Shown piece after piece: positions 31,121 to 42,500 of a DNA stretch of 64,000 bases. The notes beneath the pieces were generated by a model. It saw nothing but the letters and a program-made list of their open reading frames with translations, was not told where the DNA came from and made no database searches. Numbering within the stretch: position 1 is the stretch's first letter; each line of letters opens with the position of its first letter. A program made the translations under genes and the position numbers. The DNA lies in assembly GCF_049243985.1 (NCBI RefSeq), contig NC_135370.1:44877255-44941254 (forward strand), read 5' to 3'. The stretch comes from Paroedura picta (lineage: Eukaryota > Chordata > Lepidosauria > Squamata > Gekkonidae).

Positions 31121-32829
31121 CATTGGCTCCTGCAGCGGGGAACCTTGCAGCCCATTGGCTGATGCTGCTCTTGCTTCAGTCTTCCCTTGGACCTCAAGCT
31201 CAGTCCTCCGTAGGATCGTTAGCGTGGCCACATCCTACTTTGATTTTGTCTGTGCAAACTGAGTCATTGGTTCTGTATTGTTGTGGGGAGCACAAAAGTG
31301 CGCATTTCAGCCCTGAGTGTGCCTCAGTAAGTCTCTACTGCATATTAGCAAGGGACATGGGAAAACTCAAAGGGAGGAGAGCCCCCTGCTTCTCACTGAC
31401 TTTGCACCCATTTCCCCCAATCATTTACTAACAGCCCTTCTTTCCCCTACCGTCTCATCCTGCCTCTCTACACAGGCACACTCCCCCAACACACACATGC
31501 ATGCACACACACTTCTCTCAGCATTCTCTGTTTCCTATGCTGCCCCTTGGAGCTTTTGCTCTTCTTTGATTTGGCCTGTTTTGACTGCAGCTCTTCCCCT
31601 GTGCCTGCCTGAGGAGGTCAGGAGAACTCCATCACCGAAAGGACCATGAGGCAGCGCTATTTCAGACCCTTCTGGAACCATCCGTGTGGGTTTTCCTGTT
31701 GACTGGTGAGGAATTGTTGCATGAGGGTCGTTTTTCTCTTTGAGAAGAATGCCGTTTGCATTTTGTTGCAAGCCTCCTTGGGCCTTGTAGGGATGGATTA
31801 CTAATGCTGTAATTTGAGGGAGAGCTTCGTGCCTTTGAGTTGTGGAAACTTGCCTTTGTTGCTCCTTTTCATCCAAGATTCAAAAGTCATGGGGAATGCT
31901 GTGTCCCAAGTGGGAGTTGTTTGTTCCCCTCCCCTCCCTGATGCTTTTCCTGGTGGTATAATTGGAAGCGCCACAATTACTCTCTTGTCTTGCAGCCACA
32001 GGGATTATTGGCAGCGACAAGACTGGCTGAAGCAGCCCTCGCAATATATTATGGAGTGGAAGGCACATCTCCAGGTCAGGATCGTACCAGGATTGGCCCA
32101 AGGAAAGCAAACCTCCACAGCCCGTAAATGCAGCATAAATGTGCTTGATTGATCTTGTTTCCCTTACTGTTATTCTACCTGGTTGATGATTTAAACATAA
32201 CTTATTTGTGGTTTGTTCAGCGAGCACGAGGCAATGGCTGTTCTGCCGGTGGGAGCCACTTTCTGTGAAATACTGGTGGGCTCATCTCTCTTTATCATAG
32301 CCAGGTCATTATAAAGTGGGGTCTAAATCCCTCTAGGTTATGCTGAGGCCAGATGGGCAAATGGTGAAGTTCATTATACATAATGTGACAGTAAAATCAC
32401 TTGGGAAGCTTTCAGAACTGATCTAGCTGCCTCAGAATAGCTAGTTCCTGGCAGACAATGACCAATTATGCACGGGAGGGATAAGCTGGGCCGCTGATGC
32501 ATGATGTCACCATCAGCCCGGCCCCGTCCTGCTTTAGGGCCTCTGATGCCCCACGTTAAAGGAATGCTGATTTTTCAACATTCCCTTTTCTAATGCGGGT
32601 GCCATTGGTGGTCATGCCAGGCTTTCCAGGCCCATCTCCTCCCCCACCTAGGGTGTCCCAGTAGGGACAAAAATGCCCTGTTCATCTCCATGGCGCTTCA
32701 TGGTGCTGCAAAGCTGAATGGGGCATTTTTTTTCACTCACACGATGGTAGGATAGAGTTGTGAACTCCCCCCCCTCCGGCCGCCGCTGGAGTGAGGCATA
32801 ATAGAATCTTTCTGTACTGGCTTCATGTG
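31121..32829 (+). other. Unassigned intergenic sequence
   Basis: 1.7 kb without a recognisable gene or repeat. Open frames of about 100-115 codons occur on both strands (for example 31123-31431, 31535-31876 and 31880-32227) but show no domain, signal or splice context. Confidence 0.5.
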
Positions 32830-32859
32830 AGCACATGAAAAGCCAGGGCAGACCTTGGT

Positions 32860-33545
32860 CAAATCTGCATGGGGCTTTTTATCCTCTCCCACCCTGAATA
32901 AACCCCTCCCCTCTGCACTGTATTCGATTTCCATTTTGGGCGCTTTAAATTTTCTGCAGCATGCATGATTGATTTGGGTGACTCCACCTTTTCCCCCAAG
33001 ATATCCAGGAGTGAATATAAGTTGCTATATTTGAAAAAGTGCCTTTGGAAGCCTTCCCAGTCATCATTTAATACTTCTGTGTTTGGCCGGATTAACTTCC
33101 TGCAATGCTGACATAGAGAAATAGCCTGTCTCTGATTGGCTGGGCGTCAGTTCAAAGACTTCCTGGTTCCCGGTTACAAGACTTCCCTCCCAAGACGTAT
33201 TTTTGCCCTGTTTTAAAGCAACTGCACTCCTGAAGGCCATACTTCTCCCAGCAGAGATTTGCCTTGTCTTCTGAGAGGCTGTTGCTGGCTCCCGCCCCCT
33301 TCTCCCCCCCCTTCATGAAAAGAAAGAAGCAAGCAGACTCAGCTGGACTTGGCTCCTCCCCCTGCTTGCTCTGGCTAATAAAGCACTCTTTAATGGCTGG
33401 ACTTCACCCTACCCCCCCCCACACACACACACACAGTCAGGAAAAGAAAAAAAAACAAGTAGCTTCGAGACCACCACTCCCCTCCCCCAAGCTTCCCCAT
33501 AAAGTGCAGAACGCTTTCTGTTTCAATTACGGGGATAGGAATCGT
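32860..33545 (+). repeat. Long dispersed repeat, unclassified (+ copy)
   Basis: From 'gcatggggctttttatcctc' to 'agaacgctttctgtttcaat'. The same sequence in opposite direction lies at 45345-45870. Shared blocks: 'gatttccattttgggcgctt', 'gcagcatgcatgattg', 'agagatttgcctt'. Probably a DNA transposon or LTR-type fossil. Ends not resolved. Confidence 0.6.
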
Positions 33546-33574
33546 GTTTGTCCTTTGCATTTGTGTTTCCTTTG

Positions 33575-33690
33575 AGTGTGTATGTCTCCGCCTCCTGCAG
33601 CCACGATTTTATGGTTGGTTCCACCTGCCACAATGGCCATTTTGTGACTGGACCCACCACCCTGTGTCAGAATTCCCAATGTATTTGACC
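33575..33690 (-). mobile_element. hAT-like fragment (partner of 40681-40870)
   Basis: 'tggttggttccacctgccac' and 'ccctgtgtcagaattcccaa' are the reverse of 'ggaattctgacacaggtggt' and neighbouring blocks at 40.7 kb. Confidence 0.5.
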
Positions 33691-33829
33691 TATGATCACA
33701 CCATGTGCAGCCATTGAGACTGTATGTGCAATACTGCGCATGAAAACTCCATGTGGGGGGGAAAAGTAACTTCCAGTTGAGAGAAGTGCTGGAAAAGGCA
33801 CACCTGCAGGGGAAGAAGATCCTGTAGGG

Positions 33830-34239
33830 TAGCGGTCCCCAACCTTTTTCCGGTAGAGGACCACCTCTGGGGGGGAGGGAAAGCTGGCGGCCCGGGCGCC
33901 GCGCATGCACATGCGCGCCACCTGCTGGGGAAAACATGCATGCGCAGAGTAGCAAGCATGCATGTTTTGCCAGCAGGGGGCGCTAATGCGCATTCACGGC
34001 AGCCCCGCGCATGCACGTTTGCATCCGCTGGCATGCCGGAGCCCGCGCCTGCCTCTTCCCCTCCTCTCACAGCAAGAAGCTAGCCGAGCCGCAAGCGAAG
34101 CGGCCGCTTTGGTGGCCGCTTCGCTTGCAGCCTGGCGAGCTTCTCACAGGGGGGGGAGGCAGGCGCGGCTGCCGGCGGCCCAGTACCGAGGCCTTTGCAG
34201 CCCGGTAGTGGGCCGCAGACCAGGGGTTGACGACCCCTG
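33830..34239. mobile_element. Non-autonomous hAT element, 410 bp
   Basis: Ends TAGCGGTCCCCAACC and GGTTGACGACCCCTG, with 8-bp near-duplicates CTGTAGGG (33822-33829) and CTGTAAGG (34240-34247). The G/C-rich interior yields spurious open frames on both strands. Confidence 0.8.
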
Positions 34240-34536
34240 CTGTAAGGGACAGCGAGAAGGCAATTAGGGAGGATAGTGTGTTCAGCACCTTCTCTCCTTT
34301 CAGGTGTCATTCCTTGTCTGTCTCCAGATTGCTGTTCTCAGAGCAATTTCCCCCCTCTTCTTGGAAGTGACACACTCAGTCTTGTCCTCTCTCTCGGGTA
34401 TACTTAGGAGCCTGTCTCTGTCTCTCTTCTTTCCTGTCAAGTATGTTAATTCCTAAATAAGCCTTTGTCTAATCAGGTTGTGCACTGTTGCTGTGTTAAT
34501 TGCCACCAGGAAGATGTGCACTGTGGACCAGTGGGG

Positions 34537-34862
34537 AGGTGTGATTAAGTGTTAGGTCATCTGCTTTGCATGTAGGAGTTCCCAAGTTCAATCCCCAGCA
34601 TTCCCAGATAAAAGGATCAGGTGGCCAAGGATGCCCTTGACCTGAAACCCTAGAAAGCTGCTGCCAGTCAGCGCATGCAACAAAGACCCATGATAGGACA
34701 CATAGTAATTGTAGAGCATCACTGGTAAAGCATCTGATATTTGCATGCTGAAGGTTCAAGGTTCATCCCCCAGCATCATCTCTTACAAGGATCTGATAGC
34801 AGAGAGATATAAAAGATCTCCAGATGAGACCCTGGAGAGCTCCTGGCAGTCAGAGTAGGCAA
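34537..34862 (+). repeat. Two tandem tRNA-derived SINE copies
   Basis: First copy 34537-34700 (B-box 'agttcaatccccagc', 'gaaagctgctgccagtca'). Second copy 34708-34862 ('tagagcatcactggtaaagc', 'gaccctggagagctcctggc'). Same family and same direction. Confidence 0.65.
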
Positions 34863-36235
34863 TGCTGTCTGCATGGAAAAGTTCATATGACCAGACTGAA
34901 ACAAAAATTACAGGAGCAGTGAACTTCCAAGGTGTCCAAGATTCCAAGTCTGGCTCACTGCGCAGTTCCGCTACCTGTTCCACTTTCACTACAGAGGGAA
35001 TTGCTCACCTTGACCGTTTATGCACTGGGAACTTCACTGCCCCAGCTCTCATGCAGGAGTACAAATCCGGGCTGGATGAGGAGCACCAGGCCAAATGCTT
35101 CCCCATGTGGGTGCAGGAAGAGGTGGGGCAACCTGCCATGACTAAAACTCTAGCCTGCAGCCCGGCATGAATCTTCCAGTGCATAAACGGTCCTTGTGTC
35201 ACCACGTTTTTATGACCATGGATGTTGTTTTGGAGACTCTGAGGGTCTGACTGCAGTCTACCTGTATGATTCTTATGTTTGGCAGTGTTTCCAGCACACA
35301 GAAATACTTTCATTTCTACATATTGTTCATGGGCTTGATGGAGAATGTACATTAGTTCAGGGGCTTGGTTGTCACTTACAATACCGTTTTTGAGCCGACT
35401 GCCTTGCAAGTTAGAAGGGTGCAACTCTTGTTAGGACGGCTCCGTAAGTCTCCGGAGGAAGCGTTCAGCTAAGGCATTGATTTACCTCGACAGATTTGCT
35501 TCATGTGTTGAGCTCTTGTCTCTTGCGGAGGGGAAAATGTCAAAGTGCACACTGTGACAGGAAAAAATATTGCTCTGTATTGTGTTACAAAGCCACAGGC
35601 TGCATGCAGAAATTCAGAAAATCTTGCACATGGAACAGAAAGTGAAAGTGCAAAATGGAACAGAATGCACGTAGGACAGAATACAAGAAATCTTGCATGC
35701 CCACCAGTATTGTATAATGCAACAAGTCTTGCCTACAGAGCAAAATGCAGCAATTGTTGCATGCAAAACAGGAATCCTGCATGTAGAGAAGAGCAGAAGT
35801 CTTGCATGTTGAGCGGTCACAGGATTCTTTAAATGTAGAAGTTCCTCTGCAGCTGTACAACAGGATGAAGGTTTTCGGCGTCAACTGTGAGGTTAATGCG
35901 CTCATCGGATTAGTGCAATTTCATCCACAAGCAGAGATCAGGATGAATGTGCGCCATGCCAAATACTTTACTGGAGCAACAGGCTGGTTCAATGAACTGC
36001 AGCCACCTGACTCAAGGCAACCAGTTACTTTAGAGCGTCATTCATTAGACCTAGGGGAAATTTTCTTCTTGACCTCAATTTTGGACTGTCCAGATCAATT
36101 CCGTTTACCCAGTAACCATTAGTATCCTTCCCCATCATCATTTAAAAATGCACTCCTAATAACAGGATGCTGTTCATGAGGCCTGAAATTACAAAATGCT
36201 TTCAGCTGCCTTTGAACTTTATAAAGAGAATAGAT
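34863..36235 (+). other. Unassigned intergenic sequence with degenerate minisatellite
   Basis: No gene recognised. Around 35590-35825 the words 'aatcttgcatg' and 'agagca/aacaga' recur every 30-45 bp, a worn tandem array. Confidence 0.45.
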
Positions 36236-37182
36236 TCAGGCGGGTCGCCAGGTTGGTCTGAAGCAGCAGAACAAATATAACAACCAAGACAAGAAACCTG
36301 CCCCTAAGATCAGAGTTTGTACCAAAGGATGGAGAGTGGCCAATGAAACAGCCATTAAACAACAAATGGATTGGGGGAGGAATCTGAGAAATTCCAAACC
36401 AGTTAGCTTAACATGTGCTCCAGGAAAATGGATGGAAAAAATCAAAAATGAAATTGTCACGCATATAGAAAAGCAGGTCGTGCTGAAAAAACAAACCAAC
36501 GTGGCTTCTGCAGAATTAAGTCCTGTTTCCTTAACTTTTTAGAGTTCCGTGAGAGTGTCAAAGAAACATGTGGTTGACAGAGTTTATTTGTATTTTTGAC
36601 AAATACCGTCATCAAAGATTCCTGAGCAAACTTCAGAGTCAGGGGATAAGAAGACAAGTCCTCTTTAAGAAGGAAATTAGCTATCCCCCCAAAAAAAACC
36701 CAAACAAACAGGAAGCAGAGAGAAGGAATAAAACAGCCCATTGTTTAGAGGTAGGAATGTGAGCAGTGAAGCCCCTTAAATTTGTTTTCAAATGAGGTAA
36801 GGGGGAATTCTGAGGTGGCCAAGTTTGTGATTGTAAATTATTTTTTTTACTTAGGGTGGTTCAGATACAACTGGATTGCAAAGAGCTCCCAAAGGATCTC
36901 GCCACCCTTGAGGAACAGACATTAAAATGGCAAAAGAGATTCATTGCGAGGAGGCAAGGAGTGACGCATTGTGAAGTAAATAACCCCAACGTCACGTATA
37001 TGCTGATGGGAGACCTGAGCAGGCAGCAACAAACCAAGAAATCTTGGGATGGTATAATTGGATGAAATAGCCTACCCCGTGTGCAGCTCCTGTGAAAAGG
37101 GCATATTCCATACTGGCCATCATTAAAACAAGAACAGGGGATCAAATTGCCTCAGCCGTACTGCCCTTATATGAATCTGGGG

Positions 37183-37500
37183 CAGCCTTTTTCAACCTTT
37201 TGATCGTTGGACAGCCCCTGATACAATTTTTCAGACGTTGAGAAGCCCCAGAAGTGATGTGAGCTAGCCATACCCCTGCCACACCCCCGGAAGTGACATC
37301 CCTACCCGACCCACAGCCTTAACCCTCCTTTTGCTCCCTCCCCCCACCTTTACGACTACTATGGCAGCTCTGCCTCACGTGAGCTGGAAAGAAGACTAGG
37401 AGCCGAGAAGACAGCCCAGAACCACCTCCCCCATACCACACCACTTCAGATGGACCCCCTTGAGAACCCCCTCGGACCCCCAGCAAGACTACACCTGGAC
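37183..37500 (+). mobile_element. hAT-like element inside the LINE
   Basis: Starts CAGCCTTTTTCAACCTTT with the following blocks 'agcccctgatacaatttttc' and 'gaagccccagaagtgatgtg', as in 42186-42566. The right border is not clear. Confidence 0.6.
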
Positions 37501-37809
37501 CGCTGTGAGAAAAGGATACTGTATGGCTTGAAAAGGCGAGGCAAAGAGCAACCCAAATGATCAGGGTGCTAGATCAGCTGCTGGATGAGGGTCAGTTAAA
37601 ACTCTTAGAAAATAAGATGAATGAAGGGAGACGTGAAAAAGGTTTATGAAATTTTGCATGGTGTGGAGGTACTTCCATGATACCAGAACCCAGGATTGTT
37701 CACGGAAGCTGAAGGGTGGGAGATTCTGGATGGACATAAGTAAGTAGTTCCTCACATAATGACATTGTGGAACTTGCCGGCACACGATGTGGTGCTGGCC
37801 ACCAACTTG

Positions 37810-37975
37810 GGGTGGGCAGAGTCCAAATATGCAAAGGATCTGAGCACCAGCTGCTTAAAGAATAAACAGCTTTATTGAGTATTGAACCAACTTTGTCAAG
37901 AGTGAGAGGAGAGAGAGCCCTAGCTGGCTAACTGACTAACTGTTCTTCCTCATCAGATCTTGCGTATTTCAACCC
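37810..37975 (-). mobile_element. LTR-like fossil, copy 4 (partial)
   Basis: 'gtccaaatatgcaaaggatc' and 'tgagcaccagctgcttaaag' match the same end of copies 1-3. Broken, much shorter than the others, lying inside the LINE remnant. Confidence 0.55.
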
Positions 37976-38167
37976 CTGGAAGGCATTAAAAGGACAGCAG
38001 ACAATTTTGTGGAAGTCAAGACTCCCAATGGCTTCTAAATATGATGGATATCTATTCCTTTCAGCACCAGAGGCAGTAGGCCTCTTTGCATCAGTTACCG
38101 GGGAGCCCAGTGGGGACAATGCTGTGGCAGCCATGCTGGGGGGCTTCCTTGAGACAGCTGGTTTACA

Positions 38168-38409
38168 GAAGAAGGAGAAGGAGGAGGAGAAGGAGGAGAA
38201 GGAGGAGGAGGAGGAGGAGAAGGAGAAGGAGAAGGAGGAGAAGGAGAAGGAGAAGGAGAAGGAGAAGGAGAAGGAGAAGGAGAAGGAGAAGGAGAAGGAG
38301 AAGGAGAAGAAGGAGGAGGAGGAGAAGGAGAAGGAGAAGGAGAAGGAGAAGGAGAAGGAGAAGGAGAAGGAGAAGGAGAAGGAGAAGGAGAAGGAGAAGG
38401 AGAAGGAGG
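38168..38409 (+). repeat. Purine-only microsatellite, about 242 bp
   Basis: Imperfect (GGAGAA)n/(GGAGGA)n with no pyrimidine on the + strand. It takes the place of the GAA tail of the reverse CORE-SINE that follows. Poly-Arg, poly-Lys/Glu and poly-Leu open frames here are artefacts. Confidence 0.95.
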
Positions 38410-38507
38410 CTCAAAGCAGCTTACAGTCGCCTTCCCTTTCCTCTCCCCACAACAGACACCCTGTGAGGTGGGTGAGGCTGAGAGAGCCTTGATATCACTG
38501 CTTGGTA
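38410..38507 (-). repeat. CORE-SINE 3' part
   Basis: 'ctcaaagcagcttacagtcg' through 'gccttgatatcactgcttgg', truncated after that. Confidence 0.85.
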
Positions 38508-39031
38508 ATAATATGGGCTCGGGGGGGGCATTTGGTTAGATCCTCTTCATGGATTCTTAATGGTGTTCAAGTGGCGGACTGACTGTTTTTTAATTCATGG
38601 TTTTCAAACACTTTTTCTGCCATTCAACCAAAACCAAGTTAATAAAAATGATCGGGGGGGGGGGGGGATGGATACAGTTCGATGCAAAGATGATGCTGAG
38701 AAGTGGGACAGTGGCGGTTTCCAGCCACCTCCCCCAACTGGATTCTTCCACAAATCTTAAAGGGACCCTTTGTCTGGCCAGTGGCATTCTGAGGTTTAAC
38801 CAGAACACTGAACCTGTTAGGGAATGTTAAGCTGGTTACACACAGCTAATGTAACTCAAGGTGGTCACTTGCCGAGGATTAGGGATTTAGAACAATTGCC
38901 ACCCCTGTGACAAGGCTGATGGACAAAGAGCCATTGTGGTCTGAGGACAACCATCTCTGTTTATGGCCTGCTGGGCTGACAGGCTGAAAGCCCCGTTCTG
39001 CATGCCAGCACTAAACGCTTTGTCGCTTGTA
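38508..39031 (+). other. Unassigned sequence upstream of ERMN
   Basis: No repeat recognised apart from a G-run at 38655-38667. It may contain an untranslated first exon of ERMN, but I cannot point to one. Confidence 0.4.
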
Positions 39032-39032
39032 G

Positions 39033-39051
39033 ATTGTTTGTTTATGCAAAT
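39033..39051 (+). promoter_or_regulatory. ERMN: SOX-like site beside an exact octamer motif, upstream of ERMN
   Basis: ATTGTT (39033-39038) and ATGCAAAT (39044-39051) are 5 bp apart, about 300 bp before the ERMN start codon. SOX10 and POU-domain factors drive glial genes in other vertebrates, so the pair is a plausible control element. That is inference. Confidence 0.35.
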
Positions 39052-39349
39052 GCAAGTGGTGTACTTTATTATGCAATGGCAAGGGCTCTAAAGGGCCAGA
39101 AAGGTGCTGATTGGGTAGCCTCTTGGAGCGGCTGGAACTGGTGGCAGATCCAAGACAAATCCCGATTTGGTCGGTTCACTGTTGGGCTCTGCAAAAACTT
39201 TGAGGAGACGGGAATCTTGTTGTCTGCTGTTGTTGTTCTTAAAGAAGAACAGTGGCAAATGGTCAGTCAGAACTGATTGTGGCAGTGGTTATAGGATTGT
39301 TCCTGGGACTTACGTTTCCACAAGCAACCGGTTGGATACTGCAGGGATC

Positions 39350-39593
39350 ATGACGGAAGATGTTGAAGTGAGATCGGGTGTGCCAGAGTACAATCGGGAC
39401 GTGCCCTCCGAGAAACCACAACTCCAGGTCATTGATATTATCGATCAGATGGCCAACACTGTCGAGATAATTCCATACGAAAATGAAGAGTTTACTCCTG
39501 ACTCTCTGCTCATGCAAGAGAATCAAGAAGGAGAGGACCACGTAGTAGAATACCTGGCTGGTGGCGATTCTAGTGGGGAGAAAGACAATCAAG
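39350..39593 (+). CDS. ERMN: ERMN coding exon 1
   Basis: 81 codons plus one base, from MTEDVEV to GEKDNQ(G), followed by donor gtaaag at 39594. Contains [20 protein letters not shown] and other acidic stretches. Confidence 0.88.
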
Positions 39594-42500
39594 GTAAAGT
39601 GTCCGTCTGCACATTTTGTTTTCCTGTTTGGTTTGGGAATAAAACCAGACTTCTCATGCTTCGTAAAATATTCTGACCGGGGTTTCTTTCAGCTTTCTGC
39701 TTTTATTTACGCCTGCAATATTAGAAATCCTTTGAAGTCGTTCGAGGTTATGGCACCTAAACTGTTTTCAAACAAAGATAAATGATAAAGACGCTATTAA
39801 ACATGATCTAGGCAGGCTTATGAGCCTATAAGTCCTATTTTGTGTCTGTGCAGTTTCTCCCTGTTGAATCTGAAGATTTCACGGTGCTTCATTTAGTTGG
39901 AACTTGAAGTTCTGTTAATTTTAATTGAATCTGTTCTATGTTTTTAATGTGCCTAAGCCCCCCTCCCCCATGTACTTGAAAATCAGTCTGTTGATTGCCA
40001 TGAAATGTATTTCCATTGTCTGCGGATCAAGAGCCAAACGGGACCTATAAAACAACTCCAGGTTGAGCCATTTAAACAGCGCTTGCAACTGTAATTGGAT
40101 TTATCCAAATTTAAGAAATCTAAAGTCCAAGTGAAGTTAGTGGGCCAGTTAAGCACCTACTTATGTCTCTTCCAAAGGAAGCAATAAATATTCCTCCATG
40201 TGGTGGTTTCAGGATGAGACTAAGTTTTAAAACCAGCGCTGATTATACAGTCAGCATGGGTACACTCTGATACAATTTGTGCATTTATTTAAGGCTTATG
40301 CAGCCACAGAAAGATGCTACTTTGGGAAATGTTAGACGTTGAAACGCAGGGAAATTTAGTGTCCTCTGTATCAGTCTCTCCAGATAGGGAATTTTCTGCT
40401 TGTGATTACGCAGCACAAGCAACAATTCTTTCAGACAAATTGCTCTTTTGTTTTCTGCACCCTTGTTAGACAAGCTTCTTCGGGAATATCAGGGGATGTA
40501 AGCTTGATGAAAGTGCAGTTAGAAACCACATGACATAACAATCTTTCCAAAGGTCTCGTCAGTGGATGGGAAATGGGATGACAATGATCAAAATCAGGAT
40601 ATAAATATCACCAAAATATTGGATTTTGGAGACCCAAAGAAAAAGATCAGTCTGGACCAAGAACACAGAGGCATGTGCTGCAGGGGTCCCCAATCTTTTT
40701 GAGCCTGTGGCCTCCTTTGGAATTCTGACACAGGTGGTTGGGCGTAACCAGAAAATGGCTGCCTCAGAAGGCGGAGTCAACCACAAAATGAATGCCACAG
40801 GAAGAGGGGCCAACTGCAAGATGGCTCTGAGTAAGGTTATGCACGATTCCAATAGTAACTCTTCAACGTTTCAGACAGAAGCAAACTTATTATTTAAAAG
40901 TATTTTTTGCCTATACACAGCTTGCCTTGTGTTGTACTGGTAGCTCCTACCAAAACAATGTTATATATAACCCTGCTGGACAGCAATCTCACTGGCCTTG
41001 CCCATTTTCTACAATACTCGGTAGGCCCCAGGAAAGCTGTCTGTGGTACCATGGCACACATGGAGACATTGGGGTCCCCCGACCTAGAGGTTTTTTCCCC
41101 CCAAAGAAGCCAAGTAACATGCATTACATGCATTATTAAATGGTCTATGTGAGCTGGTGATTGTACCCCACTTTTCTCTATCCAAAGGAATTTCAAAGTG
41201 GCTTACAATCACCTGCCCTTCCTCTCCCCACAGCAGATATCCTGTGAGGCAGGTGAGGCTGAGAGAGCTCTGACTGGCCCAAGGTCACCTAGCTGGCTGC
41301 ATGTGGAAGAGTGGGGTATCAAACCTCAGTCTTCAGATTAGAGGTTTCTGCTCTTAACCACTACATCAAGCTGGCTCTCTTCATCTGAAGGCAAACAGGG
41401 AGGGGAAAAGCTGGGAGTTTTGTTCTGCCTTTTTCTTATGCCCATCTATTCATTCATTCGATCATTGACCTAGTTAACCAGGATTGTGCCTTAATTTTCT
41501 TCATCTCCCCTCCCGTATTTCTGAATGCATCAGCCGAAGGCATCTCTACCATTGAAACAGAGTGACGTTCCAAAAATGGCTGAAAATAGAATATATTACA
41601 TTTTCACAGTCTGAATGTGATTCAAGTCACTCGGCAACAGACAACCGGGCTTCACCAGGCAGCAGAAAAGCCACTGGTAGTCCGAAAATGCAGGATATTT
41701 ATTTTACAACTCTTTTTTTGAGTCAGAAAAGTGTTAATGGAAAGTGGAAGGGTGTCATCAACACATTTATTAGTAGTTACTTTTGTTTCTCATGCAACTA
41801 AAATGTCAACAGTTTTGAGAAAACCGTACCATGCTTTCCCCCACCAATGCTGCTGTCTACCGTCACAACGCATTGTGCAAGAACACATACAGGCAAAAAA
41901 CCTTCGTAAGTAAGGCAGCCTCCCTGCTCAAACTCCTAGGGTCGAGTACTTTGTCTCTAAACAAAAGACAGCTTTTAAGCATCTATTCCATTTCACCTAA
42001 TTAATAGTTAAGATGCCACCGGCAGACGTTGAATGGAACATTTGTTGCAATGTTAAAGCGGCTGAGTGGGAGAGTTTGACACCCTTCAGAATAATGCAAC
42101 ATCTTCCATCTTTGGGTGAAGAGAGAATTCATGTGATATGGGTCTTGAAAATGTATGTAGAACACATCCTCACATAAGTATAAACCAGCCTTTTTTGACC
42201 TTTGTACCATGGAGGAGCCCCTGAAATATTCTTTCAGGCTGCGAGGTGCCCCGGAAGTGGCATCAGCTGGCCATGCCTCCTTGCCACGCCCCCAGAAGTG
42301 TCATGTCACCAGAAGTGGCATCATTGCTCACATTAACAGGCAGGCTGGAGGAGGACTGGAGAGGGGGAGACAGGAGTTGGTTTCAGATGGGAGTAGGCAT
42401 ACAGGCTCCGCCCCCTCCCCGGGGCAGAAACCATGCTTATGAGAAGGGGAGGGGGAACAATGGAGGTGGCTAGTTCCCTAGCTTGTGACCAAGTCCATTA

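Larger units (their letters stand above)
36240..38165 (+). mobile_element. CR1/L2-like LINE remnant, interrupted
   Basis: Translated pieces resemble reverse transcriptase: SKPVSLTCAPGKWMEKIKNE near 36400 (family motif RPVSLTSVPGK) and WQKRFIARRQGVTHCEVNNP near 36930 (family motif WQMKFNVDKCKVMHLG). Downstream 'gagcaacccaaatgatcagg', 'gaaattttgcatggtgtgga' and 'gtggtgctggccaccaactt' match the usual 3' part. The frame is lost in many places. A hAT-like element (37183 onward) and an LTR-like piece (37810-37975) are inserted. The first 70 bp (36240-36310) belong to the 'TGAAGCAGCAGAA' repeat. Confidence 0.75.

Noticed and set aside
31123-32227. Open frames of 100-115 codons
   Set aside because: Overlapping on both strands, no domain, no splice or promoter context.
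38007-38492. Lys/Glu-rich and poly-Arg open frames
   Set aside because: Translation of a purine microsatellite.
39167-39349. N-terminal extension of ermin from the ATG at 39167
   Set aside because: No resemblance to ermin, and MTEDV at 39350 matches the family start.
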